Assembly: GCA_021778895.1 (NCBI GenBank)
Contig: JAJYBR010000003.1
Coordinates: 124,001-188,000 of the forward strand
Length of the DNA stretch: 64,000 bases
DNA from: Actinomycetes bacterium
Lineage (GTDB): Bacteria; Actinomycetota; Acidimicrobiia; Acidimicrobiales; RAAP-2
Direction of reading: 5' to 3'
The position numbers and the translations under genes were made by a program. Of this stretch, positions 45,082-53,570 are shown one piece after another. The notes beneath the pieces were generated by a model. That model saw only the letters and a program-made list of their open reading frames with translations, was not told the origin of the DNA and searched no databases. Each line of letters opens with the position of its first letter. Position 1 is the stretch's first letter.

Positions 45082-45984
45082 ATGATGGATTCCCCCGTTG
45101 ACGAACCTGTAGTCCTGGCGTCGCACGTCGCGACCGTCGGCGCGATCTCCGTGCGCCGGGCGCTGCCCCAGCGCCAGCAACGCACCGTCGGCGCCTGGTG
45201 CTTCGCCGACCACCTCGGACCGGCCAGCGTCACCGAGCAGCGCGGGCTGGACATCGGCCCCCATCCGCACATCGGCCTGCAGACCGTGACCTGGCTCACG
45301 GCCGGGGAGGCCCTGCATCGTGACGGTCTGGGCACCGAACAGATCATCCGGCCCGGACAGCTGAACCTGATGACCGCCGGAGGGGGCGTCGCGCACGCCG
45401 AGGAGGCGACAGGCCGCTACACGGGGCGCCTCGAGGGGATCCAGCTGTGGGTGGCACTGCCCGAGGCGACGCGCCACGGACCCGCAGCCTTCGAGCACCA
45501 CGCGTCACTGCCCCGCTTCGAGGAGCCCGCGCTCGACGTCACGGTGCTCGTCGGCTCCTACGGCGGTGCCGCCAGCCCGACACGCCACGACACCCCGCTC
45601 CTCGGCCTCGACCTGGCGCTGCGCGCCGAGTCGCTGGTGCCGCTCTCCCCCGAGTTCGAGCACGCCCTGATCGTGCTCGAGGGCGCCGTGAGCGCGCCTG
45701 GCGCGTCCCTCCTGCCCGGCCAGATCGCGATCTGGCGCCCCGGCCGCGACGCGATGCGCCTGGTCCCGCACGAGCCGAGCCGGGCGATCCTCCTGGGCGG
45801 TCCGCCCTTTCCCGAGACCATCTCGATGTGGTGGAACTTCGTCGCGCGCACGCGCGAGGAGATCGCCGTGGCCGCCCAGTCGTGGCGCGAGCGCGACGGG
45901 CGCTTCGCCCCCGTCGCCAGCACTCTCGCACGTATCGAGGCGCCCGGGCTCCCGTGGCATCTCGGCGAGCGCCCGCAGTCCTGA
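45082..45984 (+). CDS. Pirin-family protein
   Basis: This 300-aa bicupin matches pirin. The metal site is complete: GPHPHIGLQTVTWLTAGEALH gives the histidines, and LMTAGGGVAHAEE gives the last histidine and glutamate. Bacterial pirins include quercetin dioxygenases and redox sensors, and the role here is open. Two ATGs are adjacent (45082 and 45085); a TACCAT box lies at 45061-45066. It is monocistronic, with hairpins on both sides. Confidence 0.9.
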   Translation: MMDSPVDEPVVLASHVATVGAISVRRALPQRQQRTVGAWCFADHLGPASVTEQRGLDIGPHPHIGLQTVTWLTAGEALHRDGLGTEQIIRPGQLNLMTAGGGVAHAEEATGRYTGRLEGIQLWVALPEATRHGPAAFEHHASLPRFEEPALDVTVLVGSYGGAASPTRHDTPLLGLDLALRAESLVPLSPEFEHALIVLEGAVSAPGASLLPGQIAIWRPGRDAMRLVPHEPSRAILLGGPPFPETISMWWNFVARTREEIAVAAQSWRERDGRFAPVASTLARIEAPGLPWHLGERPQS

Positions 45985-46003
45985 CCGATTCGGCACCCGG
46001 GTC

Positions 46004-46020
46004 GCCGGCGAGGTGCCGGC
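46004..46020. terminator. Short hairpin between pirin and arsC
   Basis: GCCGGC (46004-46009) pairs with GCCGGC (46015-46020) around GAGGT, between the convergent pirin and arsC genes. Confidence 0.45.
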
Positions 46021-46027
46021 TCCGGCG

Positions 46028-46453
46028 TCAGGGCTCGACGCCCAGCTCGACGAGCAGCGCGCGAACCCGGACGTCGATCGCCGAGACGATGCTCTCGACG
46101 ACCTCCGCGGGCTGGCCTGCCGGGTCGTCGAGCTCCCAGTCCTCGTAGCGTCGACCGGGCACGAACGGGCACGTCTCCCCGCAGCCCATCGTGACGACGA
46201 CGTCGGCCTCCCCCACCGTCTCGACGCTCAGGCGGCTCGGGCTCTCCGCCTCGGCGGAGAGCCCCCGGCGAGCCAGAACGGCCGCGACCACGGGGTTGAT
46301 CGCGTCGGCTGGCTCCGAACCCGCCGACAGCACCGCGACGCGGCCCCGCGCGTAGTGCTCGGTCAGGACCTTCGCGGCGACGGACCGCCCGGCGTTGTGC
46401 ACGCAGGCGAACAAGATGGTGGGGGCGCGCCCAGCGGGTGACGGGGTGCTCAT
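46028..46453 (-). CDS. arsC: Arsenate reductase, thioredoxin-coupled LMW-PTPase type
   Basis: This 141-aa enzyme reduces arsenate to arsenite. The P-loop is CVHNAGRS (C-x5-R), and the redox cysteines appear in TMGCGETCPFVPG, the pattern of the thioredoxin-dependent S. aureus-type ArsC. It follows acr3 with an ATGA overlap, so the arsenite made is exported by the product of the gene just upstream. Confidence 0.94.
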   Translation of the reverse strand: MSTPSPAGRAPTILFACVHNAGRSVAAKVLTEHYARGRVAVLSAGSEPADAINPVVAAVLARRGLSAEAESPSRLSVETVGEADVVVTMGCGETCPFVPGRRYEDWELDDPAGQPAEVVESIVSAIDVRVRALLVELGVEP

Positions 46454-47535
46454 CGCGCGACCTCCCTCGTGAACCACCGCCGCGACCAGGTCGCGGCGTA
46501 CACCAGCGCGATCAGCGCCGGCACCTCGATCAGGGGTCCCACCACGCCCGCGAGGGCCTCGCCGGAGCTCGCGCCGAAGGTGCCGATGGCGACCGCGATG
46601 GCCAGCTCGAAGTTGTTGCCCGCTGCCGTGAACGCTAGGGTCACCGTGCGCGGGTAGCCCAGCCGCGAGCGGTACCCGACGACCATCGACACGCCCCACA
46701 TGAGGGCGAAGTAGATGAGCAGGGGTGCCGCGATGCGCAGCACCGACAACGGTCGATGCACGATCGCGGATCCCTGGAGTGCGAACAGGATCACGATCGT
46801 GAAGAGGAGTCCCCAGCGTGCGAGAGGGGCGAGTCGCGGGATCAAACGCCCCTCGTACCAGGCGCGGCCCCGCCGTCGCTCGCCGACCCGACGCGTGACG
46901 TATCCCGCAACCAGGGGAATCCCTAAGAAGATGACGACCGAGCGTGCGATCATGCCCGTGGCCACGTGCACCGAGGTCGTCGACCACCCCAGCCACCCGG
47001 GCAGCACCTCCAAGTAGAAGTAGCCCAGGACGGCGTAGGCCACCACCTGGAACAGGGAGTTCAGTGCGACGAGGACCGCGGCCGCCGTGCCGTCGCCGCA
47101 GGCCAGGTCGTTCCAGATCAGGACCATTGCGATGCACCGGGCCAGGCCCACCAGGATCAACCCCGTCCGGTAGGCCGGGTTGGCCCCGAGGAACGCCCAA
47201 GCCAGGAGGAACATCGCCAGTGGCCCCACCACCCAGTTGAGGATCAGTGAGGGGACCAGCAGGCGGCGGTCTCGGGCCACCGAGCCCACGTCGTCGTAGC
47301 GGACCTTGGCGAGCACCGGGTACATCATCACGAGCAGGCCGATGGCAATCGGCAGGCTGGTTCCGCCAACCTGCACACGATCCAGGGCCGTCCCCAGCCC
47401 GGGCAGCCATCGCCCGAGCCCGAGGCCCATGACCATCGCTCCGGCGATCCATGCGGGCAAGAGGCGGTCGCCGCGCGAGAGATGCGCACGGGGGGGCGAC
47501 GACAACGTGGCGGAAGCGGCGGCGGGGTCTACCAT
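46450..47535 (-). CDS. acr3: ACR3-family arsenite efflux permease
   Basis: This 361-aa, ten-helix transporter expels arsenite. NWVVGPLAMFLLAWAFL, the substrate cysteine in GLARCIAMVLIWNDLACGDG and FTAAGNNFELAIAVAIGTFG are diagnostic of ACR3. I favour ATG 47535; a TTG at 47550 in the same frame is possible but lies inside the operator. TAGGCT (47559-47554) is a likely -10, giving a leader of about 12 nt. It is divergent from arsR. Confidence 0.94.
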   Translation of the reverse strand: MVDPAAASATLSSPPRAHLSRGDRLLPAWIAGAMVMGLGLGRWLPGLGTALDRVQVGGTSLPIAIGLLVMMYPVLAKVRYDDVGSVARDRRLLVPSLILNWVVGPLAMFLLAWAFLGANPAYRTGLILVGLARCIAMVLIWNDLACGDGTAAAVLVALNSLFQVVAYAVLGYFYLEVLPGWLGWSTTSVHVATGMIARSVVIFLGIPLVAGYVTRRVGERRRGRAWYEGRLIPRLAPLARWGLLFTIVILFALQGSAIVHRPLSVLRIAAPLLIYFALMWGVSMVVGYRSRLGYPRTVTLAFTAAGNNFELAIAVAIGTFGASSGEALAGVVGPLIEVPALIALVYAATWSRRWFTREVAR

Positions 47536-47536
47536 A

Positions 47537-47578
47537 TCGACGTGAGTCAATCTAGCCTACGGTATTGACATGCGTCAA
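47537..47578. promoter_or_regulatory. Two ArsR-type operators between acr3 and arsR
   Basis: TTGACATGCGTCAA (47565-47578) is a perfect 5-4-5 palindrome running over the arsR start. TCGACGTGAGTCAA (47537-47550) is a close imperfect copy over the acr3 start. A -10 TACGGT (47558-47563) for arsR lies between them. Each operator therefore covers one gene's initiation region. Confidence 0.75.
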
Positions 47579-47956
47579 TCTATGACCATTCCTGTCGGAC
47601 CCCCGCCGGACACGGCGGTGGGCGACGACCCGTCGTGCGCATACGTGCCGTTGGCTCGCCTCGACGACGACCGGCTGGGCGACCTCGCTCATCGTCTGGC
47701 TGCCCTGGCCGACCCCGTTCGTCTACGAATCGTCGCGCACCTCGCCCAGGCTGGACCCCTGTGCTCGTGCCAGCTGGAAGGGCCCGTGGGACGGTCCCAG
47801 CCCACAATCAGCCACCACACCGCGGTGCTGGCGCGAGCCGGCATCCTCGTAGCGCAGCGACGGGGACGGTGGACCTGGTGGCAGCTGGCTCCGACGGCCC
47901 TGGCCGACATCGCATCAACCCTCGTGCGCGACGCCGCCACCGCTAGCAAGGAGTGA
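47570..47956 (+). CDS. arsR: ArsR-family arsenite-responsive repressor
   Basis: This 128-aa winged-helix repressor has the HTH ADPVRLRIVAHLAQ and the arsenite-sensing Cys pair in GPLCSCQLEGPVGRSQPTISHH at the start of the recognition region. ATG 47570 has TACGGT exactly six bases upstream. Its own operator overlaps the start codon. The stop is one base before a DsrE-like gene, so those two form an operon. Confidence 0.93.
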   Translation: MRQSMTIPVGPPPDTAVGDDPSCAYVPLARLDDDRLGDLAHRLAALADPVRLRIVAHLAQAGPLCSCQLEGPVGRSQPTISHHTAVLARAGILVAQRRGRWTWWQLAPTALADIASTLVRDAATASKE

Positions 47957-47957
47957 C

Positions 47958-48314
47958 ATGCCCAAGGTCGTCATCCATCTCTTCCACGACAGCCCGGCTG
48001 ACCTGGCCACTGGTGCCCACGTCGCCGAGAGGATCCATCAGCGCGCGAGCAGCGAAGGGGTCGATCTGGAGGTCTTCTGTTTCGGGCCCGCCCAGCGGGC
48101 CCTCGACGGCACCGTCGAGACCCCCGTCGTCATCGACTTCAACCGGCAGATCGACGCCCTGATCGCCGCGGGCGTCACGGTCGGGGCGTGCCAGAACGCT
48201 GCCGTCATCGCCGGCGCGGTCGAACGACTCCGCGAACGCGGCGTGGTCCTGCAGTTCGCGCGCGATGCCTACATACGCTTCGCCGTCGAGGGAGCCGCGG
48301 TCATCAACTTCTAG
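47958..48314 (+). CDS. DsrE/F-like (YchN-type) small protein in the ars cluster
   Basis: This 118-aa protein has the DsrE fold pattern: MPKVVIHLFHDSP, VFCFGPAQRAL, a cysteine in GVTVGACQNAAVI and a C-terminal FAVEGAAVINF. The single conserved cysteine could carry persulfide or bind arsenic. Its place directly behind arsR (AAGGAG before the ATG) is suggestive but its role in arsenic handling is unproven. The 3' end overlaps the convergent small membrane protein gene by 11 bp. Confidence 0.8.
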   Translation: MPKVVIHLFHDSPADLATGAHVAERIHQRASSEGVDLEVFCFGPAQRALDGTVETPVVIDFNRQIDALIAAGVTVGACQNAAVIAGAVERLRERGVVLQFARDAYIRFAVEGAAVINF

Positions 48315-48597
48315 CCGGATCCTCGCGCGCGGGTTGCGGCCCCGGCGAGCTCGTGGATCCGGCGCCTCGGGCCCGCCGACGGGCCCGGTCGATCGAGGTG
48401 CCCAACGCGGCGACCGCGAGAGCGGGTAGCGCCACCGCCACGATCACGCTGCTGCGCTCCGTCCGCGACACCAGGGAGATGGTCATGATGATCACCACGA
48501 CGCCGATGGCGATCTCCGGTGTGTCGCCGACGAGGAAGTCCCACCAGAAGCGCCCGAATCCGCGGGCCAGCCGCCCCCACCGCGATGGGCGTCTCAT
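48304..48597 (-). CDS. Small two-TM membrane protein, copy 2 of the duplicated module
   Basis: This 97-aa protein shares FGRFWWDFLVGDTPEI (residues 12-27) with the 36827-37054 protein. It has two hydrophobic helices, a basic linker RARRRARG and a Pro/Ser-rich tail that copy 1 lacks. The ATG overlaps the stop of the COG4280-like gene as ATGA, as in copy 1. It ends inside the DsrE-like gene. The function is unknown. Confidence 0.8.
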   Translation of the reverse strand: MRRPSRWGRLARGFGRFWWDFLVGDTPEIAIGVVVIIMTISLVSRTERSSVIVAVALPALAVAALGTSIDRARRRARGAGSTSSPGPQPAREDPARS

Positions 48598-49352
48598 GCC
48601 GGAACCCCATCGCCTCGCACGCGCCGCGGGCGCAGCGCGACGACGAATGCTCCCGTCACCCCGAGGTACAGGGCCACGAAGCCGAGGAGCATCACGTCGC
48701 CCCCGGGCCATCGCACCCGCAGGCCCTCGCCCGTCCAGAAGGTGCCGTAGCTCACGAGGAGCGTGCCCACCATCGTCTTCATCGCGTTCTCCGGGACGCG
48801 CGAGAGCTGGCGGGCCACCATCATCCCGACGAGGCCAACCAGCACGACAGCGGCCGCGGCCACTGCGGCGGCCAGACCCAGCCGGTGCGTCGACGTGCCC
48901 AGCGTCAGGACAGTGATGACCACCTCAAGACCCTCCAGGAACACACCCTTGAATGCCATGACGACCGCCACCCGGTCCCGCTGGGCCAGTGGCGCGCCCT
49001 CGATCTCGACGACGGCGGCCCGATACGCGGCATCCTCGTCGTGCTTGGCCACCAGGCCAGCCGAGCGCAGGATCGCCTTGCGCAGCCACTGCATCCCGAA
49101 GACCAGCAAGACGCCCCCCGCGACAAGGCGCAAGTCGTTCAGCGGGACGCGCACCAAGGCGGGCCCGAAGGTCGCGACCACGGCCGTGAGCGCGACGAAG
49201 GCCGCCCCGGACCCCCACAGCGCCGAGCGCCACTCTCGCGTCTGCCCGACCGCCAGCACGATCGTCAGCGCCTCGACCATCTCGACGGCCGCTGCCAGGA
49301 AGACCGCGCCCACCAAGACGAGAACATCGGGTCGGGCCACCAGCGCGATCAC
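48594..49352 (-). CDS. COG4280-like integral membrane protein, copy 2
   Basis: This 252-aa membrane protein is a close paralogue of 37051-37809. The shared blocks are AVEMVEALTIV, GPALVRVPLN, QWLRKA, MAFKGVFLEGLEVVI, VPENAMKT and GTFWTGEG. Both intramembrane ExxE motifs are kept. It starts at GTG 49352, overlapping the stop of an iron-type ABC ATPase as GTGA, so here the module is translated as part of an importer operon. This context is the best clue that the module handles a metal, probably iron. Confidence 0.83.
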   Translation of the reverse strand: MIALVARPDVLVLVGAVFLAAAVEMVEALTIVLAVGQTREWRSALWGSGAAFVALTAVVATFGPALVRVPLNDLRLVAGGVLLVFGMQWLRKAILRSAGLVAKHDEDAAYRAAVVEIEGAPLAQRDRVAVVMAFKGVFLEGLEVVITVLTLGTSTHRLGLAAAVAAAAVVLVGLVGMMVARQLSRVPENAMKTMVGTLLVSYGTFWTGEGLRVRWPGGDVMLLGFVALYLGVTGAFVVALRPRRVRGDGVPA

Positions 49353-50467
49353 CGGCTCTCCTCGGCGACGTCGGCCGGCATGACCAGGCAGGACTCCGGG
49401 TCGAGGGTGATCCGCACCGCGGCGTTGCGCTCGTAGCGGCTCGCGGAGAACACCTTGGCGAGCGTGGCCCCGAGACCGACCTCGACAACGTGCTCGTAGC
49501 CCCGACCGGTGAAGGCGACGTCGCGTATCGTCCCGGGGAGTCCGTCCCGCACCGTCTCGGGCAGCAGTGTGACGCCAGCCGAGCGGACGAAGAGGCGGAC
49601 GTCCCCGTCACGACCGAGGGGCTCGACGGCACGCGCACTCAGTGTGGTGGCGGGAGCGAACAGCGGCGTCACCCGGAACAGATGGCGACCGACCGGTTCG
49701 ACGACGCGAACGGGAAACTCGCCGGCGAGGCCGGTGAAGCGGGCGACGAACGCACTCGCCGGCCGGCGGTAGATCTCCTCGGGCGCACCGAGCTGGACGA
49801 GTCGACCGTGGTTGAGCACGCCGATCCGGTCGGCGAGCGCGAAGGCCTCGCTCTGGTCGTGCGTGATGTAGACGGCCGTGGCCCCGACTGCTCGCGTCAG
49901 GGTCGCGATCTCCACCCGCAGTTGCTCGCGCCGGTCCGCATCCAGGTTCGACAGCGGTTCGTCGAACAGCACCAGGCCGACGTCGGCTGCCAGCGCCCGT
50001 GCCAGCGCCACACGTTGCTGCTCGCCACCGGACAGCTCGTTGGGGAAGCGCTCGGCCAGGTGGCCGATGCCGACGCGTTCGAGCAGGTCACCCACGAGCC
50101 GGGTGCGCTCACCCTTGGTGCGCGAGGTGCCGGCCAGCGGGAAGGCGACGTTGCGCGCCACGGACAGGTGTGGCCACAGCGCGTAGTCCTGGAAGACCAT
50201 GGCGAGCCGGCGGCGCTCGGGCGCCACGAACACGCCGGGTCCCGCGACCACCCGACCGTCGATCGAGACGATCCCGGACGTCGGCCGCTCGATGCCAGCC
50301 AGGCACCGCAGCAATGTGGTCTTGCCGGAGCCCGACGGGCCCAGCAGGACCAGGAAGGCACCAGCGGGCACGTCGAGGGACACGTCGTCGAGGGCGACCT
50401 TGGCCGAGAACTCCTTGCGCACGCCCTCGAGCACGACGGCCGAGGACGGGGCCGACGGCGACGTCAC
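49349..50467 (-). CDS. ABC importer ATPase, FbpC/AfuC type
   Basis: This 372-aa ATPase has Walker A GPSGSGKTT, Q-loop VFQDYALWPHL, signature [15 protein letters not shown], Walker B LVLFDEPLSNLD and H-loop ITHDQSEA, then TOBE-like C-terminal domains with RSAGVTLLP. It is coupled to the permease (GTGA) and to the COG4280-like gene (GTGA). The family serves iron(III), thiamine or phosphonate importers; iron is favoured by the neighbours. Confidence 0.9.
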   Translation of the reverse strand: MTSPSAPSSAVVLEGVRKEFSAKVALDDVSLDVPAGAFLVLLGPSGSGKTTLLRCLAGIERPTSGIVSIDGRVVAGPGVFVAPERRRLAMVFQDYALWPHLSVARNVAFPLAGTSRTKGERTRLVGDLLERVGIGHLAERFPNELSGGEQQRVALARALAADVGLVLFDEPLSNLDADRREQLRVEIATLTRAVGATAVYITHDQSEAFALADRIGVLNHGRLVQLGAPEEIYRRPASAFVARFTGLAGEFPVRVVEPVGRHLFRVTPLFAPATTLSARAVEPLGRDGDVRLFVRSAGVTLLPETVRDGLPGTIRDVAFTGRGYEHVVEVGLGATLAKVFSASRYERNAAVRITLDPESCLVMPADVAEESR

Positions 50468-52296
50468 GACCGCACTCCGCTCCAGCCGATCCGTCGCCAG
50501 CCGCGCGGCGTGAGCAGCCGGAACAGCCCCAGGACGACGCCGATGACGCCCAGCATCTCGACCAGCGTCAGCACCGTCATCGCCGTACCCGTTCCCAGCT
50601 GGTCATTGCCCAGGTAGGCCTGGATGGTCACCGACACCGGCTGCTGGCTCGGGGGGTAGAGGACCTGGGAGATGGCCAGCTCGGAGATCGTCTTGGCGAA
50701 CGTGAGCAGCCAGCCCCAGACCAGGATGCGGGCAACCAGCGGCAGCTGGGCGACGCGCCAGGTCCGCCAGCGACGAGCGCCGTGCACGCGCGCGGCCTCG
50801 GCCAGCGATGGCTGCACCTGCGCGAGGGGTCCGGCCAGGAAGCGGGTCTGTCCGGGCAGCGCGTTGGCCGTGAGGGCCAGCATCAGAAGGGGCAGCGTCT
50901 GGTACAGGCTCACCAGATGCGTGGAGATGGCGCTCAAGTTGTAGAAGAAGATGTACCCGACGCCAAGCACGATCCCGGGGATGGCCACACTGCCGAGCAG
51001 GAACACGTCGGTCACGCGCTGGCCCCACCCGCCGTGCCCCGCGCCGAGCCGACGTCCGAGGACGTAGGCCAGGACGCCGGTGGCCGTCGCGACGACCACA
51101 CCCAACTGGTTGGACAGGGCCAGCGGCGCGCCGATGCTCTTGCCCGTGATCGACGGATGCACGATCGCCTGGTAGGCGGCAGTGGTCAGATGGACCCCGG
51201 AGGCGGTGTAGATGCCGAGGTTGCGCACGAAGGACCCGGCCACGGCCCCGACGATGGGGGCCCCGAGCGCGAAGACGAACAGTGCGGCCAGGCCCGCCGT
51301 CACCCCCAGCCGGGCCACGGGACCGAACTCGCGCCGCCGCGGCGTGCGGGTTCGCCCGGAGATGACGGCGTAACTTCGCCCGCGCGCGGCCCGCGCCTGC
51401 AGCGCGATGGGCGGGATCGTCGACACGATGAGGATCAGCGCGATGACGGCGGCGACGGAGAAGTTCGCGGGGAAGTTGCTGATCGCCGCGAACAGCGTGT
51501 ACGTCGCCATCGGGAAGTTCGCGTGGTAGCCGAGCGTGAACGCGACACCGAAGTCGCTCATGGTCTCGGCGAAGCCGATGGCCAGGGCGCTCCACAGCGC
51601 GGGCGCGATGATCGGCAGGACCGTGCGCATCGTTCGCACGCGCCCCGCGCCGTGGATCCGCGCGGCGTCCTCGAACTCCGAGCCGAGGCCGTGCATCGCC
51701 GCCGACACGATGAAGTACGCAAAGGGCAGGGCCGCGGTCGTCAGGACGGCCACGATGCCGAGAGGGCCGAAGAACTCGCCGTAGAGCCAGTGGCTGTTCA
51801 CCCCGACGATGGTCGCGGCACCGTAGGGCTGCAGCAGGTCCCCCCAGCCCAGCGTCATCATCCACGTGGGCACCAGCAGGAGGAGCCACATCAGGAAGCC
51901 CCACACCCGCCGCCCGTACACGTTGGTGCGCTGCACCAGCCAGGCGACCAGCGTCGCCAGCGCCGTGGAGAACACCGCCACGAGGGTGGAGACCCACAGG
52001 GAGTCGAAGATCCCCCTCCCCGTCGAGCCCGAGAGGGCCTCGCGGATGTAGCGCAGCGTGAAGTAGGACGCCCCCTGCTGAAAGAGCCGGGGACTGGTAG
52101 CCAGCAGTAAGAAGCTGACCACCGGCGCGACGATGAGCAGTCCGAGCACCGTCCAGATCGCGACCGAGCCCCATCGGGGCCGACCGGCACGGCGGCGCGG
52201 CCGGGACGGGACCGCGGCGCCGTGCGATGGCGACGCCGCGGCCGGTGAAGGGGCCGCGGCGTCGCTCGTCGCGAGTGGCGTGCGAAGCGACGTCAC
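50464..52296 (-). CDS. ABC importer permease with two fused permease domains (FbpB type)
   Basis: This 610-aa protein holds two complete permease domains. EAA loops occur in both halves: EFEDAARIHGAGRVRTM and SLAEAARVHGARRWRTW. A Pro/Ala/Arg-rich N-terminal tail of about 45 residues precedes the first helix. The double-length layout is that of FbpB/AfuB and AEP permeases. The GTG at 52296 overlaps the binding-protein stop as GTGA. Confidence 0.9.
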   Translation of the reverse strand: MTSLRTPLATSDAAAPSPAAASPSHGAAVPSRPRRRAGRPRWGSVAIWTVLGLLIVAPVVSFLLLATSPRLFQQGASYFTLRYIREALSGSTGRGIFDSLWVSTLVAVFSTALATLVAWLVQRTNVYGRRVWGFLMWLLLLVPTWMMTLGWGDLLQPYGAATIVGVNSHWLYGEFFGPLGIVAVLTTAALPFAYFIVSAAMHGLGSEFEDAARIHGAGRVRTMRTVLPIIAPALWSALAIGFAETMSDFGVAFTLGYHANFPMATYTLFAAISNFPANFSVAAVIALILIVSTIPPIALQARAARGRSYAVISGRTRTPRRREFGPVARLGVTAGLAALFVFALGAPIVGAVAGSFVRNLGIYTASGVHLTTAAYQAIVHPSITGKSIGAPLALSNQLGVVVATATGVLAYVLGRRLGAGHGGWGQRVTDVFLLGSVAIPGIVLGVGYIFFYNLSAISTHLVSLYQTLPLLMLALTANALPGQTRFLAGPLAQVQPSLAEAARVHGARRWRTWRVAQLPLVARILVWGWLLTFAKTISELAISQVLYPPSQQPVSVTIQAYLGNDQLGTGTAMTVLTLVEMLGVIGVVLGLFRLLTPRGWRRIGWSGVRS

Positions 52297-53408
52297 CCGT
52301 TGGTGATGTTCTTGGTGAACCAGGCGTTGATCTGGTTCTCCAGCGGTCCCCACACGTACGGGTTCGTGGTCTGCATCGGCACGGAAGCCAGGGCGGGGAT
52401 CACCTTGTTCGCCGGGGTCTCACCCTCCAGCACCGGCCAGAAGAGGGAGTCACCCTGCGGGTCACCAGTCTGCATCACGTGCTGGCCCGCCGGCGACAAC
52501 ACGTAGTCAACGAAGCGACGGGCCTCCTTCTGCACGGTGACGGGCATCAGGCGGTCGATCCCGATGGTGCCGGGCAGCGCCGTCACCGGGTTGAGATAGG
52601 CCACGCGCATGGTCGGCGACGTCGAGATCTCGGCGCCGTAGCCCGCCGAGCTCTGGATGATGGCCATGGCGATCGTGTGCGACTGGATGGCGCCCAGCGT
52701 GGGCCCGTTGGTTGCGTTGATCACGAGGCCGTTGTGCTTGAGCTTGGCGAAGTAGGCCTCACCAGCCTTGACCGCCGCCGCCGTCGATCCGTGCGTGTAG
52801 TGACCCAGGTAGTTCATCAGACCCGCGATCAGGGGGTACGTCGGCCCCGACTGTGTGGGGTCGTTCATGCCGAGCATGTGCGCGTACTCGGGCTTGAGGA
52901 GGTCGGCCCAGGTCTTGGGCAGCTTGGCGGCGGAGATCTGGGACGAGTCGTAGACCAGGGCCCCCGTGGCCGTCAGCCCCGTGGGCACGAAGCTCCCGTC
53001 GCGCGCGATGTTGGCCCGACCCACCACGTTGAAGGGAACCTTGGGCACGATGCCCCGCAAGAGCTTGCCCTGGCGGTCCAGCGCCGCGAACGCCTGTGAA
53101 CCATCGACCCACAGCACGCCCCACTTCGGGTGCGAGCCTTCAGCCTGGATCTGCTGGAGCAGCGGACCCGTGGAGTTGTCGTTCAGCGTGACGGTGAACC
53201 CGGGGTTGGTCTTGTTGAACGCGGTCACGACGGCCGAGTCGTAGCCCTGGGCCGAGTAGACGACCAGCGTGGGACCGCTGGCCTTCGCCGACGCGTACGC
53301 CCGCACGGCTGGCCAGGCCAGCGTCGCGAGCGCGGCAACCGCGGCTGCCGCGCTCAAGGTGGCACGGCGCCCGCGCCGGATGCCTGGGGTGATGGTTGTG
53401 GTGTGCAT
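52293..53408 (-). CDS. Extracytoplasmic solute-binding protein, iron(III)/family-1 type
   Basis: This 371-aa protein has an N-terminal export signal beginning RRGRRATLSAAAAVAAL, ending near AYASA. The mature domain starts TLVVYSAQGYDSAVVTAFNK and includes WVDGSQAFAALDRQGKL and FVPTGLTATGALVYDSS, the FbpA/SBP_bac type. Tyrosine pairs that bind iron in FbpA cannot be confirmed by eye, so iron is inferred. TAGAAC lies seven bases before the ATG at 53408. Confidence 0.87.
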   Translation of the reverse strand: MHTTTITPGIRRGRRATLSAAAAVAALATLAWPAVRAYASAKASGPTLVVYSAQGYDSAVVTAFNKTNPGFTVTLNDNSTGPLLQQIQAEGSHPKWGVLWVDGSQAFAALDRQGKLLRGIVPKVPFNVVGRANIARDGSFVPTGLTATGALVYDSSQISAAKLPKTWADLLKPEYAHMLGMNDPTQSGPTYPLIAGLMNYLGHYTHGSTAAAVKAGEAYFAKLKHNGLVINATNGPTLGAIQSHTIAMAIIQSSAGYGAEISTSPTMRVAYLNPVTALPGTIGIDRLMPVTVQKEARRFVDYVLSPAGQHVMQTGDPQGDSLFWPVLEGETPANKVIPALASVPMQTTNPYVWGPLENQINAWFTKNITNG

Positions 53409-53570
53409 GGGCGCCGTTCTAGGGGCCTGTCTTGAACGCGGCGTGACCGACGTGCACCGGCTCGATGAACTCTGCGCGCCGTTGTGTGACGGTGCCGCCC
53501 CTCGCGTCGTGCCCGGTGGCTGGCGGACACCCTCGCCGTGCCATAATCGGCCCGACCCGAGGAGACGCAC

